Below, piece by piece: positions 10,266 to 19,136 of a stretch of DNA of 64,000 nucleotides. The number at the start of each line of letters is the position of its first letter. Position 1 is the stretch's first letter. The stretch is from assembly GCA_002083525.1 (NCBI GenBank), contig LWDM01000029.1:1-64000 (forward strand), in the 5' to 3' direction. Below the pieces are notes generated by a model. It was given only the letters and a program-made list of their open reading frames with translations. It was not told the origin of the DNA and made no database searches. The stretch is from Proteobacteria bacterium SG_bin9. GTDB lineage: Bacteria > Pseudomonadota > Alphaproteobacteria > Rhizobiales > Xanthobacteraceae. Position numbers and translations under genes: made by a program.

Positions 10266-10817
10266 ATGACCGACAGCAGCAACAACGCGCAGCGCGAAGC
10301 GACCTGGCGCAGCGGCGGCGGCTTTCGTCCGCACGCGTTCGATCCATGGACGCAGCCGGAGCTGTTCCGTGCAGTGCTGACGCGGCGCGTGCTCGCTTTT
10401 CTCATCGACGTCGTCGTGCTGTTCGCGCCGATCCTGTTCGCATCCATTTTCATCCTGTTCTTCGGCGTCGTGACGCTCGGGATCGGCTGGGCGCTGTTCT
10501 GGCTGGTCTCGCCGCTCTCGGTGATCTGGGCGCTGTGCTATTACGGCCTCACGCTCGGCGGACCGCGCGCGGCGACTATCGGCATGCGCATGGTCGATCT
10601 GGAGATGCGCACGTGGTACGGCGACAAGCCGTACTTCCTGCTCGGCGCAATGCACGCCGTTCTCTACTGGGTCTCGGTGTCACTGCTGTCGCCGCTGGTG
10701 CTGCTGGTCGGCCTGTTCAACGGCCGCCGCCGCTTGCTGCACGACATCCTGCTGGGAACGGTCGTCATCAACAGCTCGGTGCGGACAGACTCGCTCCGGT
10801 CGCAGCCGCCGTTCTGA
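10266..10817 (+). CDS. RDD-family membrane protein
   Basis: Inner-membrane protein of 183 residues. After an approximately 45-residue hydrophilic N-terminus comes the RDD pattern LTRRVLAFLIDVVVLFAPIL (Arg and Asp within the first helix). Further hydrophobic helices follow, including LGIGWALFWLVSPLSVIWAL and a C-terminal pair around YWVSVSLLSPLVLLVGLF. The segment GPRAATIGMRMVDLEM is typical of the family. ATG 10266 is preceded by GGAGG (10254-10258), preferred over the further-upstream 10224. Substrate or role is unknown. It lies 98 bp after hemB and may be cotranscribed. Confidence 0.85.
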   Translation: MTDSSNNAQREATWRSGGGFRPHAFDPWTQPELFRAVLTRRVLAFLIDVVVLFAPILFASIFILFFGVVTLGIGWALFWLVSPLSVIWALCYYGLTLGGPRAATIGMRMVDLEMRTWYGDKPYFLLGAMHAVLYWVSVSLLSPLVLLVGLFNGRRRLLHDILLGTVVINSSVRTDSLRSQPPF

Positions 10818-10987
10818 TTCGCCAGCTGCGCACCATTCATACCAGCATGTTGTTGCCGGAACCCGGTCTATGCGCACTGGAAACGGGCCATGCCGTGCAT
10901 GATCGCCACTACGCAAGGATAGGAATTGACCGCAGGCGCTCCGGGCGCGATGCTCGACAGGCCTGAACCGGCGTCTGACAGGAACCC

Positions 10988-11761
10988 GTGACCCAGCATT
11001 CCCGCGATACCCCGCAGTTTTATCTTACGGCACCTTCACCGTGCCCGTATTTGCCGGATCGCAACGAGCGCAAGGTGTTCACGCACCTCGTCGGCGAGAA
11101 GGCCGGCGAACTGAACGACCTCCTCACCCACGGCGGCTTCCGCCGCAGCCAGTCGATCGCCTACCGTCCGGCCTGCGACCAGTGCCGCGCCTGCGTATCG
11201 GTACGCGTGATCGCCAACGAGTTCAGGCCCTCGCGTAACTTCCGCAAGGTCATGGCGCGCAACGCCGACGTTGTCGGCGAGTTGCGCACCGCCGTGCCGA
11301 CGTCCGAACAGTATTCCGTGTTTCGCGCCTATCTCGACGAACGCCATCGTCACGGCGGCATGGCCGACATGACCGTGCTCGACTACGCGATGATGGTCGA
11401 AGACAGCCATGTCGAGACCCGCATCGTCGAGTATCGCCGGCGCTCGGCGGTCGACGGCAAGCCGGCACGCACCGGCGATCTGATCGGCGTGGCGCTGACC
11501 GACGTGCTCAGCGACGGATTGTCGATGGTCTATTCGTTCTACGAGCCCGGCGAGGAAAGCCGCTCGCTCGGCACCTTCATGATCCTCGATCACATCGCCC
11601 GCGCGCGCCGCCTCGGCCTGCCCTACGTCTACCTCGGCTACTGGATCGAGGGTTCGAAGAAGATGCAGTACAAGGGCCGCTTCCTGCCGCAGCAGCGTCT
11701 CGCGCCGAGCGGCTGGCTGCGTGCCGATGCCAAGGGCAACGGCACCGAGCCGCAGGACTAG
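10988..11761 (+). CDS. bpt: Aspartate/glutamate leucyltransferase (bacterial N-end rule)
   Basis: Transfers leucine from Leu-tRNA to proteins with N-terminal Asp or Glu, marking them for ClpS/ClpAP degradation. The 257-residue protein has the ATE-family N-terminal region PSPCPYLPDRNERKVFTHL and the Cys cluster CDQCRACVSVRV. C-terminally it has VYSFYEPGEESRSLGTFMIL and YVYLGYWIEGSKKMQYKGRF. The family also includes arginyl transferases; bacterial members of this length are normally Bpt, which I infer here. No neighbour suggests a specific target. Confidence 0.93.
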   Translation: MTQHSRDTPQFYLTAPSPCPYLPDRNERKVFTHLVGEKAGELNDLLTHGGFRRSQSIAYRPACDQCRACVSVRVIANEFRPSRNFRKVMARNADVVGELRTAVPTSEQYSVFRAYLDERHRHGGMADMTVLDYAMMVEDSHVETRIVEYRRRSAVDGKPARTGDLIGVALTDVLSDGLSMVYSFYEPGEESRSLGTFMILDHIARARRLGLPYVYLGYWIEGSKKMQYKGRFLPQQRLAPSGWLRADAKGNGTEPQD

Positions 11762-11785
11762 GTCCTTCACGACTGGGCTCTTGGG

Positions 11786-12646
11786 CTAGGCCGACGCTTT
11801 CCGGCGTGCTGCCTGTACGGCGAACAGCCCCCGCTTCGGCGCAAACAGAAACGCCAGCACGAACACCATTGCCTGCACCAGCACGATGCACGCACCCGTC
11901 GCGCCGTCGATGTGGAAGCTGATCAGCGTGCCGAGTACCGATGAACCGGCCGCAACCGCAGTTGCGATAATCAGCATCCGCTCGAAGCGATCGGTCAGCA
12001 GGAACGCGATGGCGCCCGGCGCAATCAGCATCGCCACCACGAGAATGATGCCAACCGCTTTCAGCGAGCCGACGATCGTCAGCGACAGCAGCACCAGCAA
12101 TCCGTAGTGCAGCACCTGCACCGGCAGCCCGATGGCGCGGGCGTGGTTCGGGTCGAAGCAGTACAGCAGGAGATCACGCCGCTTCACCAGCACGATCGCC
12201 AAGGTCACGCCGGCGATCAGTGCGGTTTCGACAAGGTCCTGTACGCTGACGCCGAGCACGTTGCCGAACAGGATGTGCAGCAAATGCTGCTCGGTTTCGA
12301 CCTTGGTGAAGATCACAAGACCGAATCCGAACATGCCGGAGAAGACGACCCCCATCACGGTGTCCTCCTTCACCCGGCTCGACTCCTTCAGATACCCGGT
12401 CAGCAGCGCGCATGAGAGACCGGCGACGAACGCCCCCACCGCCAGTGGCAGGCCGGCGACATAGGCGAGTACGATGCCCGGCAACACCGCATGCGAGACG
12501 GCGTCGCCCATCAGCGACCAGCCCTTCAGTACGAGGTAGCAGGACAGCACGGCGCACACCGCGCCAACCATCAGCGACACCAGCAACGCCCGTTGCATGA
12601 ACGGGTAGCTCAACGGCACGGTGAACCAGTCGATCACGGCCATCAT
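11786..12646 (-). CDS. sitD: Mn/Fe ABC transporter permease SitD
   Basis: Second membrane subunit of the SitABCD importer, 286 residues with about eight hydrophobic helices. It has the ABC-3 family motif GWSLMGDAVSHAVLPGIVLAY near the N-terminus and the C-terminal VVAMLIAPGAIAFLLTDRF. The true start is ATG 12646, overlapping the sitC stop by 4 bp (ATGA). The long open frame continuing upstream to 13447 is only an antisense-type shadow within sitC. The pattern of helices and motifs repeats that of SitC, so the pair are old paralogues forming a heterodimer. Confidence 0.93.
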   Translation of the reverse strand: MMAVIDWFTVPLSYPFMQRALLVSLMVGAVCAVLSCYLVLKGWSLMGDAVSHAVLPGIVLAYVAGLPLAVGAFVAGLSCALLTGYLKESSRVKEDTVMGVVFSGMFGFGLVIFTKVETEQHLLHILFGNVLGVSVQDLVETALIAGVTLAIVLVKRRDLLLYCFDPNHARAIGLPVQVLHYGLLVLLSLTIVGSLKAVGIILVVAMLIAPGAIAFLLTDRFERMLIIATAVAAGSSVLGTLISFHIDGATGACIVLVQAMVFVLAFLFAPKRGLFAVQAARRKASA

Positions 12647-13500
12647 GACGGCGCCCCCGCCATGGCAACGCGACGGCGCGCTGCGAGGACGCCGTGCTTC
12701 GGCGCAAAGACGAACGCGGCGAGAAACAGCAGCGTCTGCAGGCTGACGATGACACCGCCGGTCGCCCCGTCGATGAAGTAGCTGAGATAGGCGCCGACAA
12801 AGCTCGTCCCTGCCCCGAGCAAAATGCTGATGACGATCATGCGGCCGAAGCGATCCGTGAGCAGATACGCTGTCGCGCCGGGCGTCACCACCATGGCGAT
12901 CACAAGACACGCGCCGACGGTTTGCAGCGCCGCCACCGTGCAGGCGCTGAGCAAGGTGAAGAACAATGCTTTCAGCATGGTGGTGTTGAGACCAATGCTG
13001 CGCGCGTAAGCCTCGTCGAAGAACGTGATCATCAGGTCCTTCCACTTCAGCAGCAGAAGCGCGAGCGAGATTGCCGAGATGATCGCGACCTGCACCACAT
13101 CCTCGTCGGAGATCGCGAGAATATTGCCGAGCACGATGCTCTGCACGCTGACCGAGGTCGGCCAGATCGAGGCCATCAAGAGCCCAAGCGCAAACAGCGA
13201 CGTGAACACAAGTCCGATCACCGCGTCCTCGCGCAGGCGCGAGCGCTGGCGGATAAACGCCATGCCGAGCGACGCCAGGATGCCGGAGAAGAACGCGCCG
13301 ACCGCGAACGGAAAGCCGAGAATGTAGGCTCCCGCAACGCCCGGCACCACCGAGTGCGCCAGCGCGTCGCCCATCAGCGACCAGCCCTTCATCACGAGGT
13401 AGGCGGAGAGAAACGCACAGACGCCGCCGACCAGGGCCGACACCCACATGGCTTTCAGCATGTAGTCGTAGCTGAACGGGACGAGCAGCTCGGCAGTCAT
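12643..13500 (-). CDS. sitC: Mn/Fe ABC transporter permease SitC
   Basis: First ABC-3-type permease of the Sit importer, 285 residues. It has hydrophobic helices throughout, the motif KGWSLMGDALAHSVVPGVAGAY about 40 residues in, and VIAMVVTPGATAYLLTDRFGRM further on. Start and stop overlap the neighbouring sitB and sitD by 4 bp each. A short polar tail (FAPKHGVLAARRRVAMAG) is cytoplasmic. The order SBP-ATPase-permease-permease matches sitABCD exactly. Confidence 0.93.
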   Translation of the reverse strand: MTAELLVPFSYDYMLKAMWVSALVGGVCAFLSAYLVMKGWSLMGDALAHSVVPGVAGAYILGFPFAVGAFFSGILASLGMAFIRQRSRLREDAVIGLVFTSLFALGLLMASIWPTSVSVQSIVLGNILAISDEDVVQVAIISAISLALLLLKWKDLMITFFDEAYARSIGLNTTMLKALFFTLLSACTVAALQTVGACLVIAMVVTPGATAYLLTDRFGRMIVISILLGAGTSFVGAYLSYFIDGATGGVIVSLQTLLFLAAFVFAPKHGVLAARRRVAMAGAPS

Positions 13501-14420
13501 GATTTGGGCTCGTCAGGGCGCTTGGCCGGCGGTGTCGCCGCGCCCTTGCGATCGCCGTAGAACACCAACGGCCGCTCGTCGTCGGTCAGCACCGTCACGC
13601 CGCGCGGGTCTTCGTCGTCATGCAACGCCGCGCCGCCGAGATTGAACTGGCGCAGTACGCCGCCGAACGCGCGTTCAAGATTGGCCTGCGTGAATACTTC
13701 GGAGGTCGGCCCAGCGGCCAGCACCGTCTTGTTCAGCAGCACCACGCGATCGCAGAAGTCCGGCACGCTGCCGAGGTTGTGGGTCGAGATCAGCATCAGA
13801 TGCCCAGCTGTGCGCAGTTCGCGCAGCAAGCTGATGATCGCGGTCTCGGTCTTCACGTCGACGCCGGTGAACGGCTCGTCGAGCAGAATGATGCGCCCCT
13901 CTTGCGCCAGCGCACGTGCCAGGAACACGCGTTTCTTCTGGCCGCCACTGAGTTCGCCGATCTGCCGCGTGCGGTAGTCGCTCATGCCGACGCGCTCCAG
14001 CGCTGCGTCAACCTTGTAGCGATCGGCGCGCGAGGGCATGCGCAGGAAATTCATGTGGCCGTAGCGGCCCATCATCACCACGTCTTCCACCAGCACCGGG
14101 AAATTCCAGTCGATGTCCTCGCTCTGGGGCACGTAGGCGACGACGTTGCGCTTCACGGCTTCGGCGACCGGCCGGCCGCAGAGCCGAATCTCGCCGGCAG
14201 CCGGTGTGACAAAGCCCATGATGGACTTGAAGATCGTCGATTTGCCGCTGCCGTTGACGCCAACCAGCGCGCAGATCGTGCCTGGATCAAGTTCGAAAGA
14301 CGCGTCGTAAACCGCCGTGAGGCCGGTGTTGTAGGTCACCGTCAGCCCGCGCACGGACATGCTCGCCCCGGCCTGGCCGAGGCCGCCTGCCGCACTGGTC
14401 GAGCCGGTGACCATGTTCAT
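13497..14420 (-). CDS. sitB: Mn/Fe ABC transporter ATP-binding protein SitB
   Basis: Cytoplasmic ATPase that powers import through SitC and SitD. The 307-residue protein has Walker A GVNGSGKST, signature LSGGQKKR, Walker B RIILLDEPFTGVD and the switch His in LISTHNLGS. Residues 1-20 are a small Gly/Ser-rich lead before the ABC fold. About 45 C-terminal residues after the fold (DDEDPRGVTVLTDDERPLVF onward) are polar and not part of the core. It overlaps sitA and sitC by 4 bp each. Confidence 0.94.
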   Translation of the reverse strand: MNMVTGSTSAAGGLGQAGASMSVRGLTVTYNTGLTAVYDASFELDPGTICALVGVNGSGKSTIFKSIMGFVTPAAGEIRLCGRPVAEAVKRNVVAYVPQSEDIDWNFPVLVEDVVMMGRYGHMNFLRMPSRADRYKVDAALERVGMSDYRTRQIGELSGGQKKRVFLARALAQEGRIILLDEPFTGVDVKTETAIISLLRELRTAGHLMLISTHNLGSVPDFCDRVVLLNKTVLAAGPTSEVFTQANLERAFGGVLRQFNLGGAALHDDEDPRGVTVLTDDERPLVFYGDRKGAATPPAKRPDEPKS

Positions 14421-15322
14421 TTGCCGAAACCCTTCACGATGGTCTCGACTGTGACCTTGAGAAGATCGAGATAGGTCGGCACCGGGCCATTGGCGGCGCT
14501 CAGCGAGTCGACGTAGAGCACGCCGCCGTAGCGGGCTCCGGTCTCGCGCGCGACCTGCTTTGCCGCGCGATCCGAGATCGTGCTCTCACTGAACACCACC
14601 GGGATCTTATTCTTGCGGACGAGATCGATGACGCGGCGCACCTGCTTCGGCGTGCCCTGCTCGTCGGCGTTGATCGGCCAGAGGTAGGCTTCCTTCATGC
14701 CGTAGTCGCGGGTGAGATAGCTGAATGCGCCCTCGCTCGACACCAGCCAGCGCTGATCGGCCGGAATCTTGTCGAGGCGCTTGCGCAGCGGCTCGTCGAT
14801 CTCGCGAATTTGCGCCGAATAGGCAGTCGCGTTCTTGTTGTAGGTCTCGGCGTTCGCTGGATCGTACTTCACCAGCGCCTTGCGGATGTTCTCGACGTAG
14901 ATCAGCGCATTCTTCGACGACATCCACGCATGCGGATTAGGCTTTCCGGTGTACGGTCCCTCTGCGATGCCCATCGGCTCAATGCCGTCAGAGACGACAG
15001 CGCTCGGCACGTTCTTCACATTCTCGAAGAACTTCTCGAACCAGCGTTCGAGGTTAAAGCCGTTCCACAGCACGAGGTCGGCGGCCTGCGCGCGCACCAC
15101 GTCGAGCGGCGTCGGCTGGTAGTCATGAATTTCAGCGCCGGGCTTGGTGATCGACTCGATCACTGCCGCCGAGCCGGCGACGTTCTGCGCGATGTCCTGG
15201 ATGACCGTGAACGTCGTCACCACCCGAAACGGTTTGCCGCTCGTCTGCGCATCCGCCGGATCCGCAAACAGGCCGAGCACCACCATCAAGCCGGGCAGCA
15301 ACCGGCTCCACTTCATCCACAT
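14417..15322 (-). CDS. sitA: Mn/Fe ABC transporter periplasmic binding protein SitA
   Basis: Cluster A-I metal-binding protein, 301 residues, with an N-terminal signal peptide (KWSRLLPGLMVVLGLFADPA then DAQ). The four expected metal ligands are visible: His in EIHDYQPTP, His in NPHAWMS, Glu in FSESTIS and Asp in YVDSLS. The last Asp, instead of His, favours manganese/iron over zinc. ATG 15322 is chosen because GGGAGAG lies 5 nt upstream; GTG/ATG alternatives further upstream lack this. It heads the sitABCD operon, with a Mur-box-like palindrome about 50 bp upstream. Confidence 0.93.
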   Translation of the reverse strand: MWMKWSRLLPGLMVVLGLFADPADAQTSGKPFRVVTTFTVIQDIAQNVAGSAAVIESITKPGAEIHDYQPTPLDVVRAQAADLVLWNGFNLERWFEKFFENVKNVPSAVVSDGIEPMGIAEGPYTGKPNPHAWMSSKNALIYVENIRKALVKYDPANAETYNKNATAYSAQIREIDEPLRKRLDKIPADQRWLVSSEGAFSYLTRDYGMKEAYLWPINADEQGTPKQVRRVIDLVRKNKIPVVFSESTISDRAAKQVARETGARYGGVLYVDSLSAANGPVPTYLDLLKVTVETIVKGFGK

Positions 15323-15340
15323 GCAAACTCTCCCAACCAC

Positions 15341-15354
15341 GTTCGGCGCCGAAC
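15341..15354. promoter_or_regulatory. Perfect 14-bp palindrome in the sitA leader
   Basis: GTTCGGCGCCGAAC reads identically on both strands, 19 bp before the sitA start and between it and the Mur-box-like site. It could be an operator half or a short hairpin in the mRNA leader. Nothing in the sequence decides between these. Confidence 0.4.
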
Positions 15355-15371
15355 ATAGTCGGGTTTGGCAT

Positions 15372-15394
15372 CAGTTGCAACTCATTCGCAACTG
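15372..15394. promoter_or_regulatory. Mur-box-like inverted repeat upstream of sitABCD
   Basis: CAGTTGC (15372-15378) and GCAACTG (15388-15394) form a perfect 7-bp inverted repeat with a 9-bp spacer. The core is TTGCAACTCATTCGCAA, resembling the TGCAA...TTGCA-type sites bound by the manganese-responsive Fur homologue Mur upstream of sit/mnt genes in alphaproteobacteria. Placement 50 bp before the sitA start fits Mn-dependent repression. The assignment to Mur is inference from the context. Confidence 0.6.
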
Positions 15395-15428
15395 CAATTG
15401 GGGCACGGAGCTGGCCCTCGCCCGCCCC

Positions 15429-16136
15429 TCAGGAGCAAGCCAGATCGGCGATCCGCCAGACGGCGAGCGATTTGTCGAGATAGCCGTTGTCCGCTTCCGT
15501 GCAGCCTTCGTTGAGAACGGCCATGGGAGCGGGAAAGCCGAACGGCGCGTGCTGGAGATTGAGCAAGCGCCAGTCGCCGTCGGCGGCGTCTTCGTTGACG
15601 TCGTGTTCGACGAAGGTCGTCGTAATCAAATAGCGGCAATCGCTGCGGCGAATGTTCTCGAGCGCACGGAAAATGTTCGCGAACGAGAGGTGCACCAGGC
15701 AATCGCGGCACAGAATGGCATCCATCGCCGGCAACGCCTCGGTCAACAGGTCGAGATGCACGAAGCTAATGCGACCATCAGGCACAGCGTAGCGGCGCTG
15801 ATTGGCATCGACGAGATCGCGAACGATATCGGCGCCAAGGTAACGCTTGAGGCCGAGGTCGGCCCGACTCATCCAGCCGAAATCACCGCAAGGAAGATCG
15901 AGCAGCGTCTCGATGCCGAGGCTCTGAAACAACTTCGGCAATTCCGCTCTCAGCTGTGCCGTCGCGGCATCTTCCGATCCCAACCCCGATGCCGAGGTCT
16001 CGGCACCCCACATATTGGAGCGCCAGATGCGCGTGAATAGCTCCTCGTGCACAAGGCCGCGCAACTCGTCCGCGCGTTCGCGGAAACGGAGATGAGCCAG
16101 CACGTCGGGACGCGAACGTGCTGGCCGCAGCGCCAT
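15429..16136 (-). CDS. Class I SAM-dependent methyltransferase
   Basis: Predicted 235-residue cytosolic methyltransferase of unknown substrate. The SAM-binding motif I is LLDLPCGDFGWM. It is followed by KRYLGADIVRDLVDANQRRY (acidic motif II) and a CRDCLVHLSFANI segment at the motif IV position; an YLITTTFVEHDVNEDAADG stretch comes next. Its ATG shares one base with the parC stop (TGATG at 16134-16138), so it is likely translated by coupling from parC. The sit promoter lies just beyond its 3' end. Such proteins are sometimes annotated as glycosyltransferase-associated methyltransferases, but the neighbours give no substrate. Confidence 0.8.
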   Translation of the reverse strand: MALRPARSRPDVLAHLRFRERADELRGLVHEELFTRIWRSNMWGAETSASGLGSEDAATAQLRAELPKLFQSLGIETLLDLPCGDFGWMSRADLGLKRYLGADIVRDLVDANQRRYAVPDGRISFVHLDLLTEALPAMDAILCRDCLVHLSFANIFRALENIRRSDCRYLITTTFVEHDVNEDAADGDWRLLNLQHAPFGFPAPMAVLNEGCTEADNGYLDKSLAVWRIADLACS

Positions 16137-18388
16137 CAGGAAATCGTCTGCCCGAACTTGTTCGATTTCGGGAAGCCCTGCGCGAGACGGCCGGCATCGG
16201 CGCGCGTGCCCTGCCAGTCCTTGATCTCCTTCGTCGAGAGCGAGAACTCGCGGCCGGCGGAATCCTTCCAGGTGATGCCGTCCTTCAGGTTGAACGTCAT
16301 CAGGTCGGAGAGCCCGCCGCCCTTGTACTTCTGCAGCCGCACGCCGCGGCCGCGCGCCATCTCGGGCACCTGCTCGAGCGGGAACATCAACATCTTATGG
16401 TTTGTGCCGATCACTGCGACGGTATCACCCTTCACTTCCGCGATGGCCACAGCCTCGTTCGGTAGCGTCACGTTCAGGATCTGCTTGCCCTTGCGGGTGT
16501 TGCCGACGCAGTCATCCTCGTTGACGATGAAGCCTTGGCCGTCGTGGCTGGCGACAAGGAACTTGCGGCCGCCCTTCAGCGTGAACATGGTCACGACCGA
16601 GGCTTCCTGCTCCATGTCGATGAACATGCGGATCGGCTCGCCGTGGCCGCGCCCGCCGGGCAGCTTGGCCGCGTCGAGCGTGTAGACCTTGCCGTTGGTG
16701 GCCAGCAGCATGAGCTTGGACGTGGTCTCGGCGAAGAACGCGGAGCCGAGCTTGTCGTCGGTCTTGAATGACAGGCCGGACAGGTCCGCGACCTGCCCCT
16801 TCATGGTCCGCACCCAGCCCTTCTCGGAGACGACGATCGTGATCGGCTCGCGCTCGACCAGCGCTTCCTCGATCGCGGCCATATCGTGCTCGGGCGCATC
16901 GGCGAACTGCGTGCGGCGCTTGCCCAGGGGCGTCTTCGGCCCGAACGTGTCGCGGACTTTCTTGATGCCTTCGCCGACCTTCGCCCACTGCTCGGTTTCG
17001 GATGCTAAGATGCCCTTGATGCCCTTGAGCTCGTTGCGGAGGTTCTTGTCTTCGGTGCGGATCTCCATCTCCTCGAGCTTGCGCAAGCTGCGCAGGCGCA
17101 TGTTGAGGATGGCGTCCGCCTGAACGTCGGTGAGCTTGAAGGTCTTGATCAGAACCGGCTTCGGCTCGTCCTCGGTGCGGATGATTTTGATCACCTTGTC
17201 GAGGTTCAGATACGCGATCAGGTAACCGCCCAGCACTTCCAGGCGGTTCTCGATCTGCTTCTGCCGGTATTTCGAGCGCCGCACCAACACGTCGCGCAGA
17301 TGGTCGAGCCATTCGCGCAAGCACTCGGCGAGACCGATCACCTTCGGGACGCGGCCCTTCACCAGCACATTGAGATTGAGCGAGATGCGGCTCTCAAGCT
17401 CAGTGAGCTTGAACAGCGACTCCATCACGATTTCCGGATCGGAGTTGCGTGTCTTCGGCTCGATGACGATGCGCACGTCCTCGGCCGACTCGTCGCGCAC
17501 GTCGCCGACCATCGGCAGCTTTCGCTCGTTCAGCAGTTCGGCAATTTTCTCGATCAGCCGCGACTTCTGCACCAGCCACGGGATTTCGGTGATGACGATC
17601 ACCCAGGCGCCGCGCGCGCTATCTTCGCGCACCCATTTCGCGCGCACACGGAACGAACCGCGGCCAGTGCTGTAGGCCTCGACGATACTCTCGTGGGAAT
17701 CGACGACAATGCCGCCGGTCGGAAAATCAGGCCCCTTCACCCACTTCAGCAGCGAACGCGATTTTGCCGCCGGCTTGTCGATCAGGTGCAGCGCGGCGTC
17801 GCAGAGCTCGGCCGCGTTGTGCGGCGGGATAGCGGTGGCCATGCCCACCGCGATGCCCTGCGCGCCGTTGGCCAGCAGGTTCGGGAACGCGCCGGGCAGA
17901 ACCGCAGGCTCGTTCGTCTGTCCGTCGTAGTTGGGACGGAAGTCGACCGCGTCCTCGTCGATGCCTTCGAGCAGAAGCCGCGCGACCTCGGTCATGCGCG
18001 CTTCGGTGTAGCGGTAAGCGGCCGGGTTATCGCCGTCGATGTTGCCGAAGTTGCCCTGCCCGTCGACCAGCGGATAGCGCGAGGAGAAATCCTGTGCGAG
18101 ACGCACCAGCGCGTCGTAGATCGACTGGTCGCCGTGTGGATGGAACGAACCCATCACGTCGCCGACGATCTTGGCGGACTTCTTGAACGGCGTGCCGGGG
18201 TCGAGCCGGAGCAACCGCATCCCGTAGAGGATTCGCCGGTGCACCGGCTTCAGCCCGTCGCGTGCGTCCGGCAGCGCGCGGTGCATGATCGTCGAGAGCG
18301 CATATGCGAGATAGCGCTCTTCCAGCGCCTCGCGCAGCGCGACGTCCTGAATATCCGCAGGTTCGGGGGGAATCACTGTCTTGCCCAT
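16136..18388 (-). CDS. parC: DNA topoisomerase IV subunit A
   Basis: Breakage-reunion subunit of topoisomerase IV, which decatenates daughter chromosomes. The 750-residue protein has the catalytic Tyr127 in AAYRYTEAR, the QRDR-type segment around GSFHPHGDQSIYDALVR and the helical coiled stretch in the middle. The C-terminal beta-pinwheel shows degenerate repeats such as GWVRTMKG, GKVYTLDAAKLPGGRG and GRGVRLQKYKGG. Its length suits alphaproteobacterial ParC rather than GyrA, which is longer with a different tail. It probably drives translation of the downstream methyltransferase gene. Confidence 0.95.
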   Translation of the reverse strand: MGKTVIPPEPADIQDVALREALEERYLAYALSTIMHRALPDARDGLKPVHRRILYGMRLLRLDPGTPFKKSAKIVGDVMGSFHPHGDQSIYDALVRLAQDFSSRYPLVDGQGNFGNIDGDNPAAYRYTEARMTEVARLLLEGIDEDAVDFRPNYDGQTNEPAVLPGAFPNLLANGAQGIAVGMATAIPPHNAAELCDAALHLIDKPAAKSRSLLKWVKGPDFPTGGIVVDSHESIVEAYSTGRGSFRVRAKWVREDSARGAWVIVITEIPWLVQKSRLIEKIAELLNERKLPMVGDVRDESAEDVRIVIEPKTRNSDPEIVMESLFKLTELESRISLNLNVLVKGRVPKVIGLAECLREWLDHLRDVLVRRSKYRQKQIENRLEVLGGYLIAYLNLDKVIKIIRTEDEPKPVLIKTFKLTDVQADAILNMRLRSLRKLEEMEIRTEDKNLRNELKGIKGILASETEQWAKVGEGIKKVRDTFGPKTPLGKRRTQFADAPEHDMAAIEEALVEREPITIVVSEKGWVRTMKGQVADLSGLSFKTDDKLGSAFFAETTSKLMLLATNGKVYTLDAAKLPGGRGHGEPIRMFIDMEQEASVVTMFTLKGGRKFLVASHDGQGFIVNEDDCVGNTRKGKQILNVTLPNEAVAIAEVKGDTVAVIGTNHKMLMFPLEQVPEMARGRGVRLQKYKGGGLSDLMTFNLKDGITWKDSAGREFSLSTKEIKDWQGTRADAGRLAQGFPKSNKFGQTIS

Positions 18389-18596
18389 GGCTCCGGATTA
18401 CACTCAGGACAGGTACATGAACAAGAAATGAATTAAACCGCCACACCTTGGTCGCAATAACCCGACACCATTAAGGTCGCTGCAAGCTGCGTCACCGAAC
18501 CCATGGAATGGCATTCGGGTATTACGTAAGATAGCGGCAAGGGTACTGGCACGGCGCTCTGCCGTGTGGACCCCAGGGGAGTTTGAGGAGGAACGA

Positions 18597-18878
18597 ATGC
18601 GTCGTTTGTTGATTGCCGCTGCTGCTATTGCGACCGTTACCGGCGCCGCCGTTATGGCGAGCCCCCGCGCTGAAGCTATGACTTTGCCCGGCGTCGTTGC
18701 CGGTTCGGACTCGGTGGAGAAGGTGCAGCTGATTTGCCGCCGCGTATGGAACGGCTATCGCTGGGTTCGCTCATGCTATCGCCCCGCTCCGCGCTACGGT
18801 TACGGCGGCGGCTACTACGTCGCCCCGCGTCCGTACTACGCTCCGCGCCCCTACTACGGTGGCGGCGGATACTACTAA
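18597..18878 (+). CDS. Secreted Gly/Tyr-rich small protein, copy 1
   Basis: Unknown function; 93 residues. A signal peptide (MRRLLIAAAAIATVTGAAVM then ASPRAEA) is followed by a conserved core, LICRRVWNGYRWVRSCY, with two cysteines. A low-complexity tail rich in Tyr, Pro and Gly (YGYGGGYYVAPRPYYAP) completes it. GAGGAGGA lies just upstream of ATG 18597, so this start is chosen over 18564. A paralogue with the same plan lies 258 bp downstream. Probably exported to the periplasm or envelope; the Tyr/Gly tail suggests a flexible or aggregating surface segment (inference). Confidence 0.85.
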   Translation: MRRLLIAAAAIATVTGAAVMASPRAEAMTLPGVVAGSDSVEKVQLICRRVWNGYRWVRSCYRPAPRYGYGGGYYVAPRPYYAPRPYYGGGGYY

Positions 18879-18900
18879 TTCCGGAGATCTGGGATGCGCA

Positions 18901-18930
18901 AACGGGCCGGAGCAATCCGGCCCGTTTTGT
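18901..18930 (+). terminator. Terminator of secreted protein copy 1
   Basis: A perfect 10-bp stem, AACGGGCCGG (18901-18910) with CCGGCCCGTT (18917-18926), has loop AGCAAT followed by TTGTTATG. It sits 22 bp past the stop codon. The stem core and loop are identical to those after copy 2. Confidence 0.85.
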
Positions 18931-19136
18931 TATGGCGAAATACGTGAAATCAGATTTGCGCAGCCGCGTTTTGTCACCGCCCATAGGCCAAATCGCATTC
19001 GGATGACGCCTTACGATGCACTGCAATGCCCCACCAAACCCTTGGATCGGGTGGCAGGTCAGGCATATGATGAGGTCGCGGGGCATCAAGCCGGCGCCAA
19101 GCCGGGTGGGCCACTGAAGTTTTTCAGGAGGGAATA

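Noticed and set aside
9088..10347. 419-codon minus-strand frame over hemB
   Set aside because: It is antisense to hemB, whose motifs and ribosome site are clear; the minus frame has no family likeness.
12644..13447. Upstream extension of the sitD frame (553 residues)
   Set aside because: The extra 267 codons run across sitC in another frame; sitD starts at 12646 with the ATGA overlap and family alignment.
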